Made by a program: the position numbers and the translations under genes. A DNA stretch of 64,000 bases, taken from VAZQ01 sp035293945. Its GTDB lineage: Bacteria; Pseudomonadota; Alphaproteobacteria; Rhizobiales; Xanthobacteraceae. Location of the stretch: assembly GCA_035293945.1 (NCBI GenBank), contig DATGLV010000028.1:62001-126000 (forward strand). The letters are read 5' to 3'. Positions 42,763 through 50,188 of the stretch are shown one piece after another. Position 1 is the first letter of the stretch. Each line of letters begins with the position of its first letter. The notes under the pieces were generated by a model that had not been told where the DNA came from, ran no database searches, and worked only from the letters and a program-made list of their open reading frames with translations.

Positions 42763-43905
42763 TTAATGCTCTCGCGGATGCGGGCGGTGCGATCCGCGCC
42801 GGCGATCACGCCGCGCCAGCTCCGGCTCGCCGAGCCGCTCGGCGTCGCGCCAGCGCTTGCGCTTGGTGGCAGGTTTGGTCGAGCCTTCGGAGAGCCCGTC
42901 GTCCGGTCGTCCCCGCGAAAGCGGGGACCCAGTGCGTTTCGCAAAATGCTCTTGGTACTCGCGTTTGCCAGCATTTTTCGAAGGGGCTGGATTCCCAGCA
43001 TGGCCCGTCGGAGACTGGCGTAAACGCCCTGATGCGCGGGAATGACCGGAAGCAGCAGCTTTCCTCGCAGCGCGCGGCGGCCCTCGTTCAAGCAGCGCGT
43101 CTTCGGAGGAGGCAAGCAGCGGAGCGGAGAAATCAGCGCCTGAGAGCGCGGCAACGCGCTCGCCCAGCTGATCGCGCAGCACCCGGGTCTTGACCTCCTC
43201 GACGGCGCCTTCAGGCAGGTCGCCGAGCTGAAAGGGCCCGAAGGAAATGCGGATCAGCCGGTTGACCGCCAGCCCGAGATGGCCGAGCACGTTCTTGACC
43301 TCGCGGTTCTTGCCTTCGCGCATTGCAAAGGTGAGCCACACATTGCTGCCCTGCTCGCGCTCGAGTCTGGCCTCGATCGCCCCATAGCGAACGCGGTCGA
43401 TGGTGATTCCATCGCGCAGGTGCTCGAGCGCTTCCTGGCTTACACGGCCGTGCGCGCGCACCCGGTAGCGCCGCAGCCAGCCGGTCGCCGGCAGCTCGAG
43501 CGTGCGGGCGAGCCCGCCGTCGTTGGTCAGGAGGAGCAGTCCCTCGGTGTTGATATCGAGCCGTCCGACGCTGATGAGGCGCGGCAGACCCTTGGGCAGG
43601 GCAGCAAAAATGGTCGGCCGGCCGCGCGCATCGGCGTGGCTGGTCAAAAGTCCGCGCGGCTTGTGGTAGAGAAAAAGCCGCGTGCGCTCGCGGGCCTTGA
43701 GCGGCTCGCCATCGACCGTGATGCGATCCTCACGCGAAACGTCGAGAGCCGGTGACGCGATAGGCTTGCCGTTGACCGCAACCCGCCCGGCCGCGATCCA
43801 GGCTTCCGCTTCCCGGCGCGAGCACAGCCCGGCACGCGCCATCACCTTGGCGATACGTTCGCCCTGCTTGCCGCCCCTGCTTTGCCTTCGACCTTCGCCC
43901 GCCAT
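42763..43905 (-). CDS. rluB: Pseudouridine synthase RluB-like, with a repeat-derived C-terminal tail
   Basis: The ATG at 43905 gives 380 residues. An S4 RNA-binding domain is at residues 18-65 and the catalytic domain follows with GRLDINTEGLLLLTNDG (catalytic Asp). Enzymes of this family make pseudouridine 2605 in 23S rRNA. After the domain ends near residue 260, the tail is basic and low in complexity; about 50 residues in it (codons at 42905-43050) are translated from a dispersed palindromic repeat. That stretch is unlikely to be ancestral. Confidence 0.88.
   Translation of the reverse strand: MAGEGRRQSRGGKQGERIAKVMARAGLCSRREAEAWIAAGRVAVNGKPIASPALDVSREDRITVDGEPLKARERTRLFLYHKPRGLLTSHADARGRPTIFAALPKGLPRLISVGRLDINTEGLLLLTNDGGLARTLELPATGWLRRYRVRAHGRVSQEALEHLRDGITIDRVRYGAIEARLEREQGSNVWLTFAMREGKNREVKNVLGHLGLAVNRLIRISFGPFQLGDLPEGAVEEVKTRVLRDQLGERVAALSGADFSAPLLASSEDALLERGPPRAARKAAASGHSRASGRLRQSPTGHAGNPAPSKNAGKREYQEHFAKRTGSPLSRGRPDDGLSEGSTKPATKRKRWRDAERLGEPELARRDRRRGSHRPHPREH
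42905..43050. repeat. Dispersed repeat inserted in frame in rluB
   Basis: One end is a perfect hairpin, GTCCCCGC-GAAA-GCGGGGAC (42909-42928). The other end (about 42998-43047) shares with the MITE-like elements the core GCATGGCCCGTCGGAGAC followed by a GGCGT-AA-ACGCC hairpin. The insertion keeps the rluB frame open. Confidence 0.6.
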
Positions 43906-43956
43906 GGCTTCCTCGGTGCTGTTGCCTGTATAGAAGCATCGAGGACCGACACAAGA

Positions 43957-43984
43957 TGATCCAAGCTTCGTGATCCAAGCTTCG
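43957..43984. repeat. Perfect 14-bp tandem duplication at the tadA start
   Basis: TGATCCAAGCTTCG occurs twice in a row. The duplication puts an ATG (43956) followed by a stop ahead of the usable frame and creates the GTG used as the first in-frame start of tadA. Confidence 0.7.
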
Positions 43985-44434
43985 CAGACACCCGCATCAT
44001 CGTACATGGACCTGGCCCTGGGGCAGGCGCGGGCTGCTGCCGCCGCCGGCGAGGTGCCGGTGGGTTGCGTCATCGTCCGCGGCGCCAAGGTGATCGCACA
44101 GGCAGGCAATCTCACCCTCGCCGATCGCGATCCGACGGCCCATTGCGAGATGGTGGCGATCCGGGCGGCGGCGCTCGCTTCAGGCAGCGAGCGGCTCAGC
44201 GATTGCGACCTCTATGTCACGCTCGAGCCCTGTGCCATGTGCGCGGCGGCGATTTCGTTTGCCCGCATCCGCCGCCTTTATTATGGGGCCGCCGATCCCA
44301 AAGGCGGCGCGGTCGACAACGGGGTGCGGTTCTTTGCTTCGCCGACCTGCCACTTCCGCCCGGAAGTCTACGCCGGGATCGGGGAGACCGCGGCCGCGGC
44401 GCTGCTCAAGGAATTCTTTCGCGAGCGAAGATGA
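43970..44434 (+). CDS. tadA: tRNA-specific adenosine deaminase TadA
   Basis: TadA converts A34 to inosine in tRNA-Arg(ACG) and is normally essential. The zinc and proton-shuttle residues are His58 and Glu60 (TAHCEM) and Cys88/Cys91 (PCAMC); GEVPVGCVIV precedes them. The longest frame starts at GTG 43970 (154 residues); an ATG at 44006 gives MDLALGQARAAAA and a normal-length protein. The family often starts at this second position. A 14-bp duplication at the start region may have displaced the original initiation site. Confidence 0.92.
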   Translation: MIQASQTPASSYMDLALGQARAAAAAGEVPVGCVIVRGAKVIAQAGNLTLADRDPTAHCEMVAIRAAALASGSERLSDCDLYVTLEPCAMCAAAISFARIRRLYYGAADPKGGAVDNGVRFFASPTCHFRPEVYAGIGETAAAALLKEFFRERR

Positions 44435-44445
44435 AGGTTGGTCCC

Positions 44446-45270
44446 TTACGTGGCCAACAACCGCTCCAGCGCAGCGCGCACCTCGGCTTTGGCCGGCTCG
44501 GCAGCGCGCAGGATGGCGCTCGCTTGCAGGAAGTCGAGCGTGCGGAAATGTCCAACATTGGGGCGGACCACCAGATCGGGCGCGCTGTGCTTCAATTTCT
44601 CGGCCGTGATCGTGTTGGCCATGACCAAGACGGTTGTTATCAGGCATTCCCAAGGATTAGGGAGATCGCGCCGCTCCTCATTGGGGACGCCCGAAATATC
44701 GACTGCCATCACGATGTCGGCCTTTCCGCGCAACTGATCGAACGGCAGTGGGTTGGTGGCGCCCCCGTCGACCAACACCTTGTCGTCGATGAGGACCGGA
44801 CGCATCAGGCTCGGCAACGCAATTGAAGCCGCAAGTGCGGGACGCAAGGGACCGAAGGAGAATGCGACCTGTTGGCGCCGATAAAGATCCGACGCCACGA
44901 CGGTCAGTGGAATCTTCAGACCGGCAAAATCCTCCGGCAGCGACCGCGGCATGAACTGCTCACAGAACTTCTCGGCATCGATGATGGTGGCGCTGCCGAA
45001 GCCGGCGGCAAACAGGCTGGCGAAGGACCCGGCGCGCGCGGCGATCAGGCGGCGGAACACTTCGGTGCGGTCATGCGCGAGGGCGATCGCGTAATGCCGG
45101 ATTTCCTTGCCGCTGAGGCCGGCCGCATAGGCGGCGCCGATGAGCGCGCCGATCGAGGTGCCGGCGATGGCGGTGGGCTGCAGGCCGAGCTCATCGAGTG
45201 CTTCCAGCACCGCGATATGGCCGAGCCCGCGGGCGCCGCCGCCGCCGAGCGCAAGGGCAACCGTCTTCAT
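44446..45270 (-). CDS. Patatin-like phospholipase
   Basis: The 274-residue protein has the oxyanion hole GGGGARGLGH (residues 9-18), the nucleophile elbow GTSIG with Ser39, and the catalytic Asp in VLVDGGATNPLP. This is the complete patatin Ser-Asp dyad. It resembles the bacterial RssA/YlbK-like patatins with lipase activity. It probably acts on membrane lipids. The start overlaps the purD stop by 4 bases, giving a purD-patatin operon. Confidence 0.92.
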   Translation of the reverse strand: MKTVALALGGGGARGLGHIAVLEALDELGLQPTAIAGTSIGALIGAAYAAGLSGKEIRHYAIALAHDRTEVFRRLIAARAGSFASLFAAGFGSATIIDAEKFCEQFMPRSLPEDFAGLKIPLTVVASDLYRRQQVAFSFGPLRPALAASIALPSLMRPVLIDDKVLVDGGATNPLPFDQLRGKADIVMAVDISGVPNEERRDLPNPWECLITTVLVMANTITAEKLKHSAPDLVVRPNVGHFRTLDFLQASAILRAAEPAKAEVRAALERLLAT

Positions 45271-46553
45271 CGGGACGTCACGGCCTCGCGGGCGATCGCC
45301 TGATGGCCGATATCGCGGCGACAGAAGCCATCCAGCCAACGGATGCGGTCGACCGCCTGGTAGGCGCGCTGCTGCGCTTCACCAACCGTCTTGCCGAGTG
45401 CCGAAACGTTGAGCACGCGGCCGCCATTGGCGAGGATGCGGTCGCCTGCCGTCATCGTGCCGGCATGAAATATCTGCACGCCCTCGACGGCTGCGGCAGC
45501 ATCGAGGCCGCTGATCTCCGTTCCCTTGGCGTAGTGCCCGGGATAGCCCTTGGCGGCCATGACAACCGTCAAGGCTGCGTCCGCAAACCAGCGCAAATCG
45601 AAATTCTTCAGCACGCCGTCGCAGGAGGCGAGCAGCGCCGGCACCAAGTCCGACATCAGCCGCAGCATCAGCACCTGGCATTCGGGATCGCCGAAGCGGA
45701 CGTTATACTCGATGAGCTTGGGCCCGGTCGCGGTGAGCATCAATCCGGCATAGAGCACACCTTTGAACGGCGTGCCCTGCTGCTTCATGGCACGCACGGT
45801 CGGCAGGACGATCTCGTCCATCACGCGTGCGCCGAGCACAGGCGTGAGCGCAGGAGCCGGCGAATAGGCGCCCATGCCGCCGGTATTTGGCCCCTGATCG
45901 CCGTCGAAGGCACGCTTGTGATCCTGGGCCGAGGCGAGCGGGATTGCATTCTCGCCATCGCATAGCGCAAAGAATGAAGCTTCCTCGCCGGTCAGGAATT
46001 CCTCGATCACGAGCTGGGCGCCGGCCACCCCGAAGCTGCCGGTGAGCATTGCGTCGATCGCCGCCTCGGCCTCCGCAATGCTTCCCGCCACCACCACGCC
46101 CTTGCCAGCCGCGAGTCCGTCGGCCTTCACCACGATCGGAGCCCCGTGCGACCGCACATAGGCCTTGGCGGGAGCCGCGGCCGTGAAGCGCTCGTAGGCG
46201 GCGGTCGGTATTCCGTTTGCCCGGCAGAGATCCTTGGTGAAACCCTTCGATCCTTCGAGCCGGGCCGCCGCCTTGCTCGGCCCAAATGCCTTGATCCCGG
46301 CGGCGGCCAGATCATCCACGATGCCGGCACACAGCGGCGTCTCCGGACCGACCACCACCAGGTCGATCAGCTCCTTCTGGCAGAACCCGATGACCGCCGC
46401 ATGATCGGCCGGATCGAGGGCGGCGATTTCGCATTCCTGGGCAATGCCGGCATTGCCGGGCGCACAGATGAGCCGCGCGACCAGCGGGCTTGCCGCAATC
46501 TTCCAGGCGAGTGCGTGCTCGCGGCCCCCCGAGCCGAGCAGAAGGATGTTCAT
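45267..46553 (-). CDS. purD: Phosphoribosylamine-glycine ligase
   Basis: PurD makes glycinamide ribonucleotide in the second step of purine synthesis. The sequence starts MNILLLGSGGREHALAWK, contains the ATP-grasp segments VVKADGLAAGKGVVVAGS and FGDPECQVLM, and has the family length of 428 residues. A GKTVGEAQQRAYQAV segment closes the C-terminal domain. It is divergent from the PilZ gene. Confidence 0.96.
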   Translation of the reverse strand: MNILLLGSGGREHALAWKIAASPLVARLICAPGNAGIAQECEIAALDPADHAAVIGFCQKELIDLVVVGPETPLCAGIVDDLAAAGIKAFGPSKAAARLEGSKGFTKDLCRANGIPTAAYERFTAAAPAKAYVRSHGAPIVVKADGLAAGKGVVVAGSIAEAEAAIDAMLTGSFGVAGAQLVIEEFLTGEEASFFALCDGENAIPLASAQDHKRAFDGDQGPNTGGMGAYSPAPALTPVLGARVMDEIVLPTVRAMKQQGTPFKGVLYAGLMLTATGPKLIEYNVRFGDPECQVLMLRLMSDLVPALLASCDGVLKNFDLRWFADAALTVVMAAKGYPGHYAKGTEISGLDAAAAVEGVQIFHAGTMTAGDRILANGGRVLNVSALGKTVGEAQQRAYQAVDRIRWLDGFCRRDIGHQAIAREAVTSR

Positions 46554-46783
46554 ATGATCCGCGCTTTATCCGGTCCCTGTGGCGCACGCATGATGTGCCG
46601 AGGACGCACCAAGCGTGCCGAAACCCCGATGGCCACGACAGTTGCGGCGATCTCATTAACCGATCGGCTGCGGTGCGGAAAGCGTTGACCGCATCATGGC
46701 AGTTTTAACGAACCCCCCGCCACATCGTTTACGCCTCGCCCTCATGCTGTGTGCGGAACGATTTCAACACGGACGAGCCCGCC

Positions 46784-47044
46784 ATGTCGCTGTTCCGGCC
46801 GCGAGACCTCGGCGAACGCCGCAAGACCATCCGCCATGATGTGAGCTACCTGGCGCAGATCGATCCCGGCGATGGCTCCGGGCCGGTCAGCTGCATCATC
46901 AGCGACATCTCGCTCGGCGGCGCCAAGCTCACGGTCGGTGCGCGCGAGGTGCCGGAGGAGTTCACCCTCTGGTTCCGCCGGCGCTGCCGCGTGACGCGAC
47001 GCGCCGATGGGCAGATCGGTGTCCGGTTCGTTGCAGGAAGCTGA
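46784..47044 (+). CDS. Stand-alone PilZ-domain protein
   Basis: This 86-residue protein consists of one PilZ domain. The c-di-GMP-binding RxxxR is in ERRKTIRHDV and the second motif is ISDISLGGAKL. Both are intact, so c-di-GMP binding is likely. Such small proteins act as c-di-GMP effectors by protein contact. The ATG at 46784 is preferred to the upstream GTG at 46751. Confidence 0.85.
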   Translation: MSLFRPRDLGERRKTIRHDVSYLAQIDPGDGSGPVSCIISDISLGGAKLTVGAREVPEEFTLWFRRRCRVTRRADGQIGVRFVAGS

Positions 47045-47205
47045 GCGGCAGAGCGATCTTCCTCAGTTACCGCTCTTCCGGCTTCGAAGCGAATTCCAAC
47101 AATTTGGCACGAGCCGGCCACCTCCGAACCACGAAAATGTCCCAACCGACCGGCAGAAACACCCTCGGGCCGGGGGGGGGCGCGCGTATCTGCGCGGGAG
47201 GGACC

Positions 47206-48258
47206 ATGTGTAGCTGGTACCGGGCGGCGCTGCGCGCAGCCGCAATCCTCGTCACTTTGCTTCTGCCGATCGCCGCCTTTGCGGCCGGGCATCTGGACGA
47301 GCAGTCCTCCCGCGACGACGTGATGCGTTGGATTGACGGCTACCGGGCGCGGCCGGATCCGGGCGCGTTGCACGCCGCCGTGAAGGTCATGAGCCTGCGC
47401 GGTATGCTGCACGACGCCGATCAGGCGAGCGTCTATGTGGGTTTCCTGGCCGGCGCCATCGGAGCGCATCCGGCCACTGCCGAGAGCCTCATCGCCAAGA
47501 TCCTGCCCGCCTTCGCCGAGGAAGACCAATGGGTGCTGGTGCGGGCAATCGCCTATTCGGGGCTGCCCGACTGGAAGCCGCTGCTGGAGAAATTCGCCAG
47601 CCGCATGCCGTCGCGCGACGTGATGATCAAAAAATATCTTGATAGCGAGCTTCCTACCCTCGACCACGTACCGCTCGAGACCGACAAGCCGGGGTTCATG
47701 GACCAAGTGAAGGGCTTTTTCGGCGGCAGCTCGGAGAAGCATATTGCTCTCACCTTCGATACCAGCCCCGAGCTTCTCGATGTGCTCTGGGGCATGTATT
47801 TCGCGACCGGCAGCTATCAGCCGGTGTCCCGAATCATTGAATTGCTGCCCTGGTCCAAGGATCAGGAAAGCGTTGACCGGCTCACCGTCGGCGGCATGGC
47901 CAAGTACACGCTGGTGAGCAACGCCGCCCGCAGCAAGGATCTGCTCGCCATGCTCAAGCGCGCGAACAACCATCAGCCCAAATCGATCACGCCGCTCCTG
48001 AGCGAGGTCATCGAGGCGGCCGAGACCATGGACGCTGCGCGCGTGCGCAAGGAGGAGCTCGCCGCGATCGAGGACCTCAAGACCAAGGGCCCGAACTCGC
48101 GGCGCGAGGTCTCGCTGTGGGGCAAGGTCGGTGAGGGCGCGCTGGCGATCGGCTGCATCGCGGCCGCCGCGGCAGGCCAGCTCGAGCTCGGCCTGCCTTG
48201 CGTGATCGGCGGCGCCACCTCTTCGGCCGCGCTGTCGGCGTTTGATGGGCAGAAGTGA
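47206..48258 (+). CDS. Secreted protein of unknown function
   Basis: The start is an ATG at 47206 with GGGAGGG just upstream. The 350-residue product has a signal peptide (ALRAAAILVTLLLPIAAFA). The mature part is helix-rich: DDVMRWIDGYRARPDPGAL, HALTFDTSPELLDVLWG-like segments, a Leu-rich middle and a hydrophobic glycine-rich C-terminus (AIGCIAAAAAGQLELGLPC) that could insert in a membrane. I do not recognise it. A run of nine G bases (47172-47180) precedes the start. Confidence 0.72.
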   Translation: MCSWYRAALRAAAILVTLLLPIAAFAAGHLDEQSSRDDVMRWIDGYRARPDPGALHAAVKVMSLRGMLHDADQASVYVGFLAGAIGAHPATAESLIAKILPAFAEEDQWVLVRAIAYSGLPDWKPLLEKFASRMPSRDVMIKKYLDSELPTLDHVPLETDKPGFMDQVKGFFGGSSEKHIALTFDTSPELLDVLWGMYFATGSYQPVSRIIELLPWSKDQESVDRLTVGGMAKYTLVSNAARSKDLLAMLKRANNHQPKSITPLLSEVIEAAETMDAARVRKEELAAIEDLKTKGPNSRREVSLWGKVGEGALAIGCIAAAAAGQLELGLPCVIGGATSSAALSAFDGQK

Positions 48259-48694
48259 GGCGTGGGGCAAATTACCAAGGATTAATTTCTTCGACACGAG
48301 GCGGAAGGGATGGGTCTCGTATGCGGTCGCGGACTGTCGGATGCTTCGGCGTCCAGGCGGTCCGGCCGGGAGGGGGTTTGTGGGTTCGCGTAGCCTCCCC
48401 TGGCTCGGCCCGTCCTGATCCTGCCCCGCGTCCGCAGCACTTCCATCGGAACCCCGCCTCTTCGCCGGTGCGGTCCGCTACGGCGGGGAACGTCCGCCTC
48501 ACTCCCGATACCGCCGCCTCGATTGAGTGCCGGTTTTTCACGCCGCCTGTTATCAGGCCAGCGCAGGCTTCCAACTTTTTTTCGCTCGGTATTTCTTTGT
48601 CGCTCTTGCCCGTGTTCGCTGGCAGCGTCGCCTCCGCGGAGCCTAACGACGGGAAAAAAGAACACGCCGAGCAGGAGCCTATGAGCGTCAAATA
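48259..48694. other. Unexplained 436-base stretch
   Basis: Two long open frames overlap here on opposite strands (48255-48857 plus and 48272-48691 minus). Neither has an identifiable domain. The plus frame includes a hydrophobic run (FFSLGISLSLLPVFAG) that looks like a signal peptide but is far from its start. The sequence could be a decayed gene or a structured RNA. I cannot decide. Confidence 0.3.
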
Positions 48695-49923
48695 TTACGG
48701 AGCGTCATCTGTGATCGCGCGATCTGTGATTACTTCGGAGCGTGCGCGCTCGTTTAATAGGCGGCCGTTTGATACGCGGCTTGACCGCATGGCAAAGCTA
48801 GCCTCCGGAAACCAAGCCGTGTCGAAAACTCTTCGGGCCATCTCCAGATCGAGATGAGGGCGAATCTGAGTCTTGAAAGCGCGGTCCAAACTTTGGAACT
48901 CGTAACGGCAGTCGTCGGCGCGCCGCTTCGGCAGCGTCCCATGCTTCGTCATCATGTTGGCCATGTCGCTGGCCACGTCAGCGAAGGTCGCCGGATCCGC
49001 GCCGTATGCCAGGCAGATGATGTTGTAGAAGCGCTGCTCGGGCAGACTATGAACGCTCGCGTAATTCTTACCCCACGGCACGTCCGCCATGAATTCATCA
49101 GACGTATAGGCCGCCCCTCGACCCAGCGCCGTGCCTGGTCCTCGCCGAAGCTCAGCATGATATAAGCGGCGAACATGTCGGCTGCGTCCTCCTCGCGCCC
49201 GAACAGCGGCACCTGAAAAATATCGAACACAGCGTGCCCGGTTTCGTGCAGGGTCCAGAACAGGAATTGGCCGACGATCGCATCATGCCGGGTCACGCTG
49301 GAGCGGACATTGTCGTCGGTCGTAATCTTGATGATGTTCTCCAGCAACTCATAGCACATGTGGATGGTCGGCCCTGAATCACCTGGATCATCGCGGCTGT
49401 ACCAGGAATTGATTGTACCGTCGCATCCGAAAGTCTTGATCAACAGCCCCTGGGCCGGCAGTCGCAGCGGGGATAGTATCTGCTGTATCGTCTCGAGCAC
49501 CTGGTTATTCTGGAGTGTCTCATAGAGCTGCTGGTGCTCGGGATTCTTTGGGGGATCGTACTGAATGCGGATTCGGTCAAGCTGCTCCCTCTCGGAGTCG
49601 GCCGCCAGAGTATCGCGCCTGTCCGGCCCGCCGCGCTCCAGCACCAACGGCGCGCCCAGGATGTAAAGCCGGTCTCCTGAGCGATAGATGGTGATGCCGC
49701 GCCCCGGATCGCGGGCACCCAAGTCTCTGATCGTGGCAGCAGCATCGGGCTTCGCCGGCAACGGGGCGATGCTGAAGGTCTGCCCATCGATGAAAATGCT
49801 TTCCTGGTCGGCGATGGTGCCGGGCCCAGACTGCGAGCGGGCTTCCGGCGGCGCCGCCAGTCCTGACGCCAAACTGATCCAAGCCACGATAATTGCCCTG
49901 GGGGCGCACTTGAAGTTGCTCAC
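48695..49923 (-). pseudogene. DUF4344-type putative metallopeptidase, frameshifted
   Basis: The first frame (49923 down to about 49100) encodes a signal peptide, then a domain with HETGHAVFDI (an HExxH-type site) and GREEDAADMFAAYIML. The coding sense then moves by one base into the frame running to 48695, which resumes AAYTSDEFMADVPWGKNYAS. Adding one C to the CCCC run at 49114-49117 restores a single ~410-residue protein of the DUF4344 family. Either the gene is inactivated or the base was lost in sequencing. It lies downstream of an FNR/FixK-like box. Confidence 0.75.
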
Positions 49924-49982
49924 GATCGTCTCTTCGGGCTAAGCGCCCCCGCATAACACAACCACCATCCAGCGGTCGGAAG

Positions 49983-49996
49983 TTGATGTAGATCAA
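49983..49996. promoter_or_regulatory. FNR/FixK-type box ahead of the DUF4344 gene
   Basis: TTGATGTAGATCAA is a perfect TTGAT-N4-ATCAA palindrome, the consensus for FNR/FixK-family oxygen- or NO-responsive activators. Its centre is 66 bases upstream of the start codon at 49923, a reasonable position for class II activation with a short leader. The other neighbour ends towards it, so the DUF4344 gene is the only candidate target. Confidence 0.65.
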
Positions 49997-50188
49997 ATTA
50001 TGCGCGGTATGAGCAGCCGCGATGATCCGTTGCAGAGCGTCCGCCGGGCAATTTAGAGGGTTCCGTTGTGGGTACGTTCGTTCCGACGGCCGGGTGCGCG
50101 CGCCGGGAATCGCCGCCAGCGACGATCCCGATGGCTCCGCGCGAAACGTCGCAGGCGCGAACTCCGATCCATTCGACCGGAATACGCG

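Noticed and set aside
47172..47180. Phase-variable poly-G tract before a secreted-protein gene
   Set aside because: Nine G bases lie 26 bases upstream of the start but outside the coding frame I favour; GC-rich genomes have many such runs, so I did not list it as a finding.
46846..48297. 483-codon minus-strand frame
   Set aside because: Shadow of the PilZ and secreted-protein genes; those have signal peptide, motifs and ribosome binding sites.
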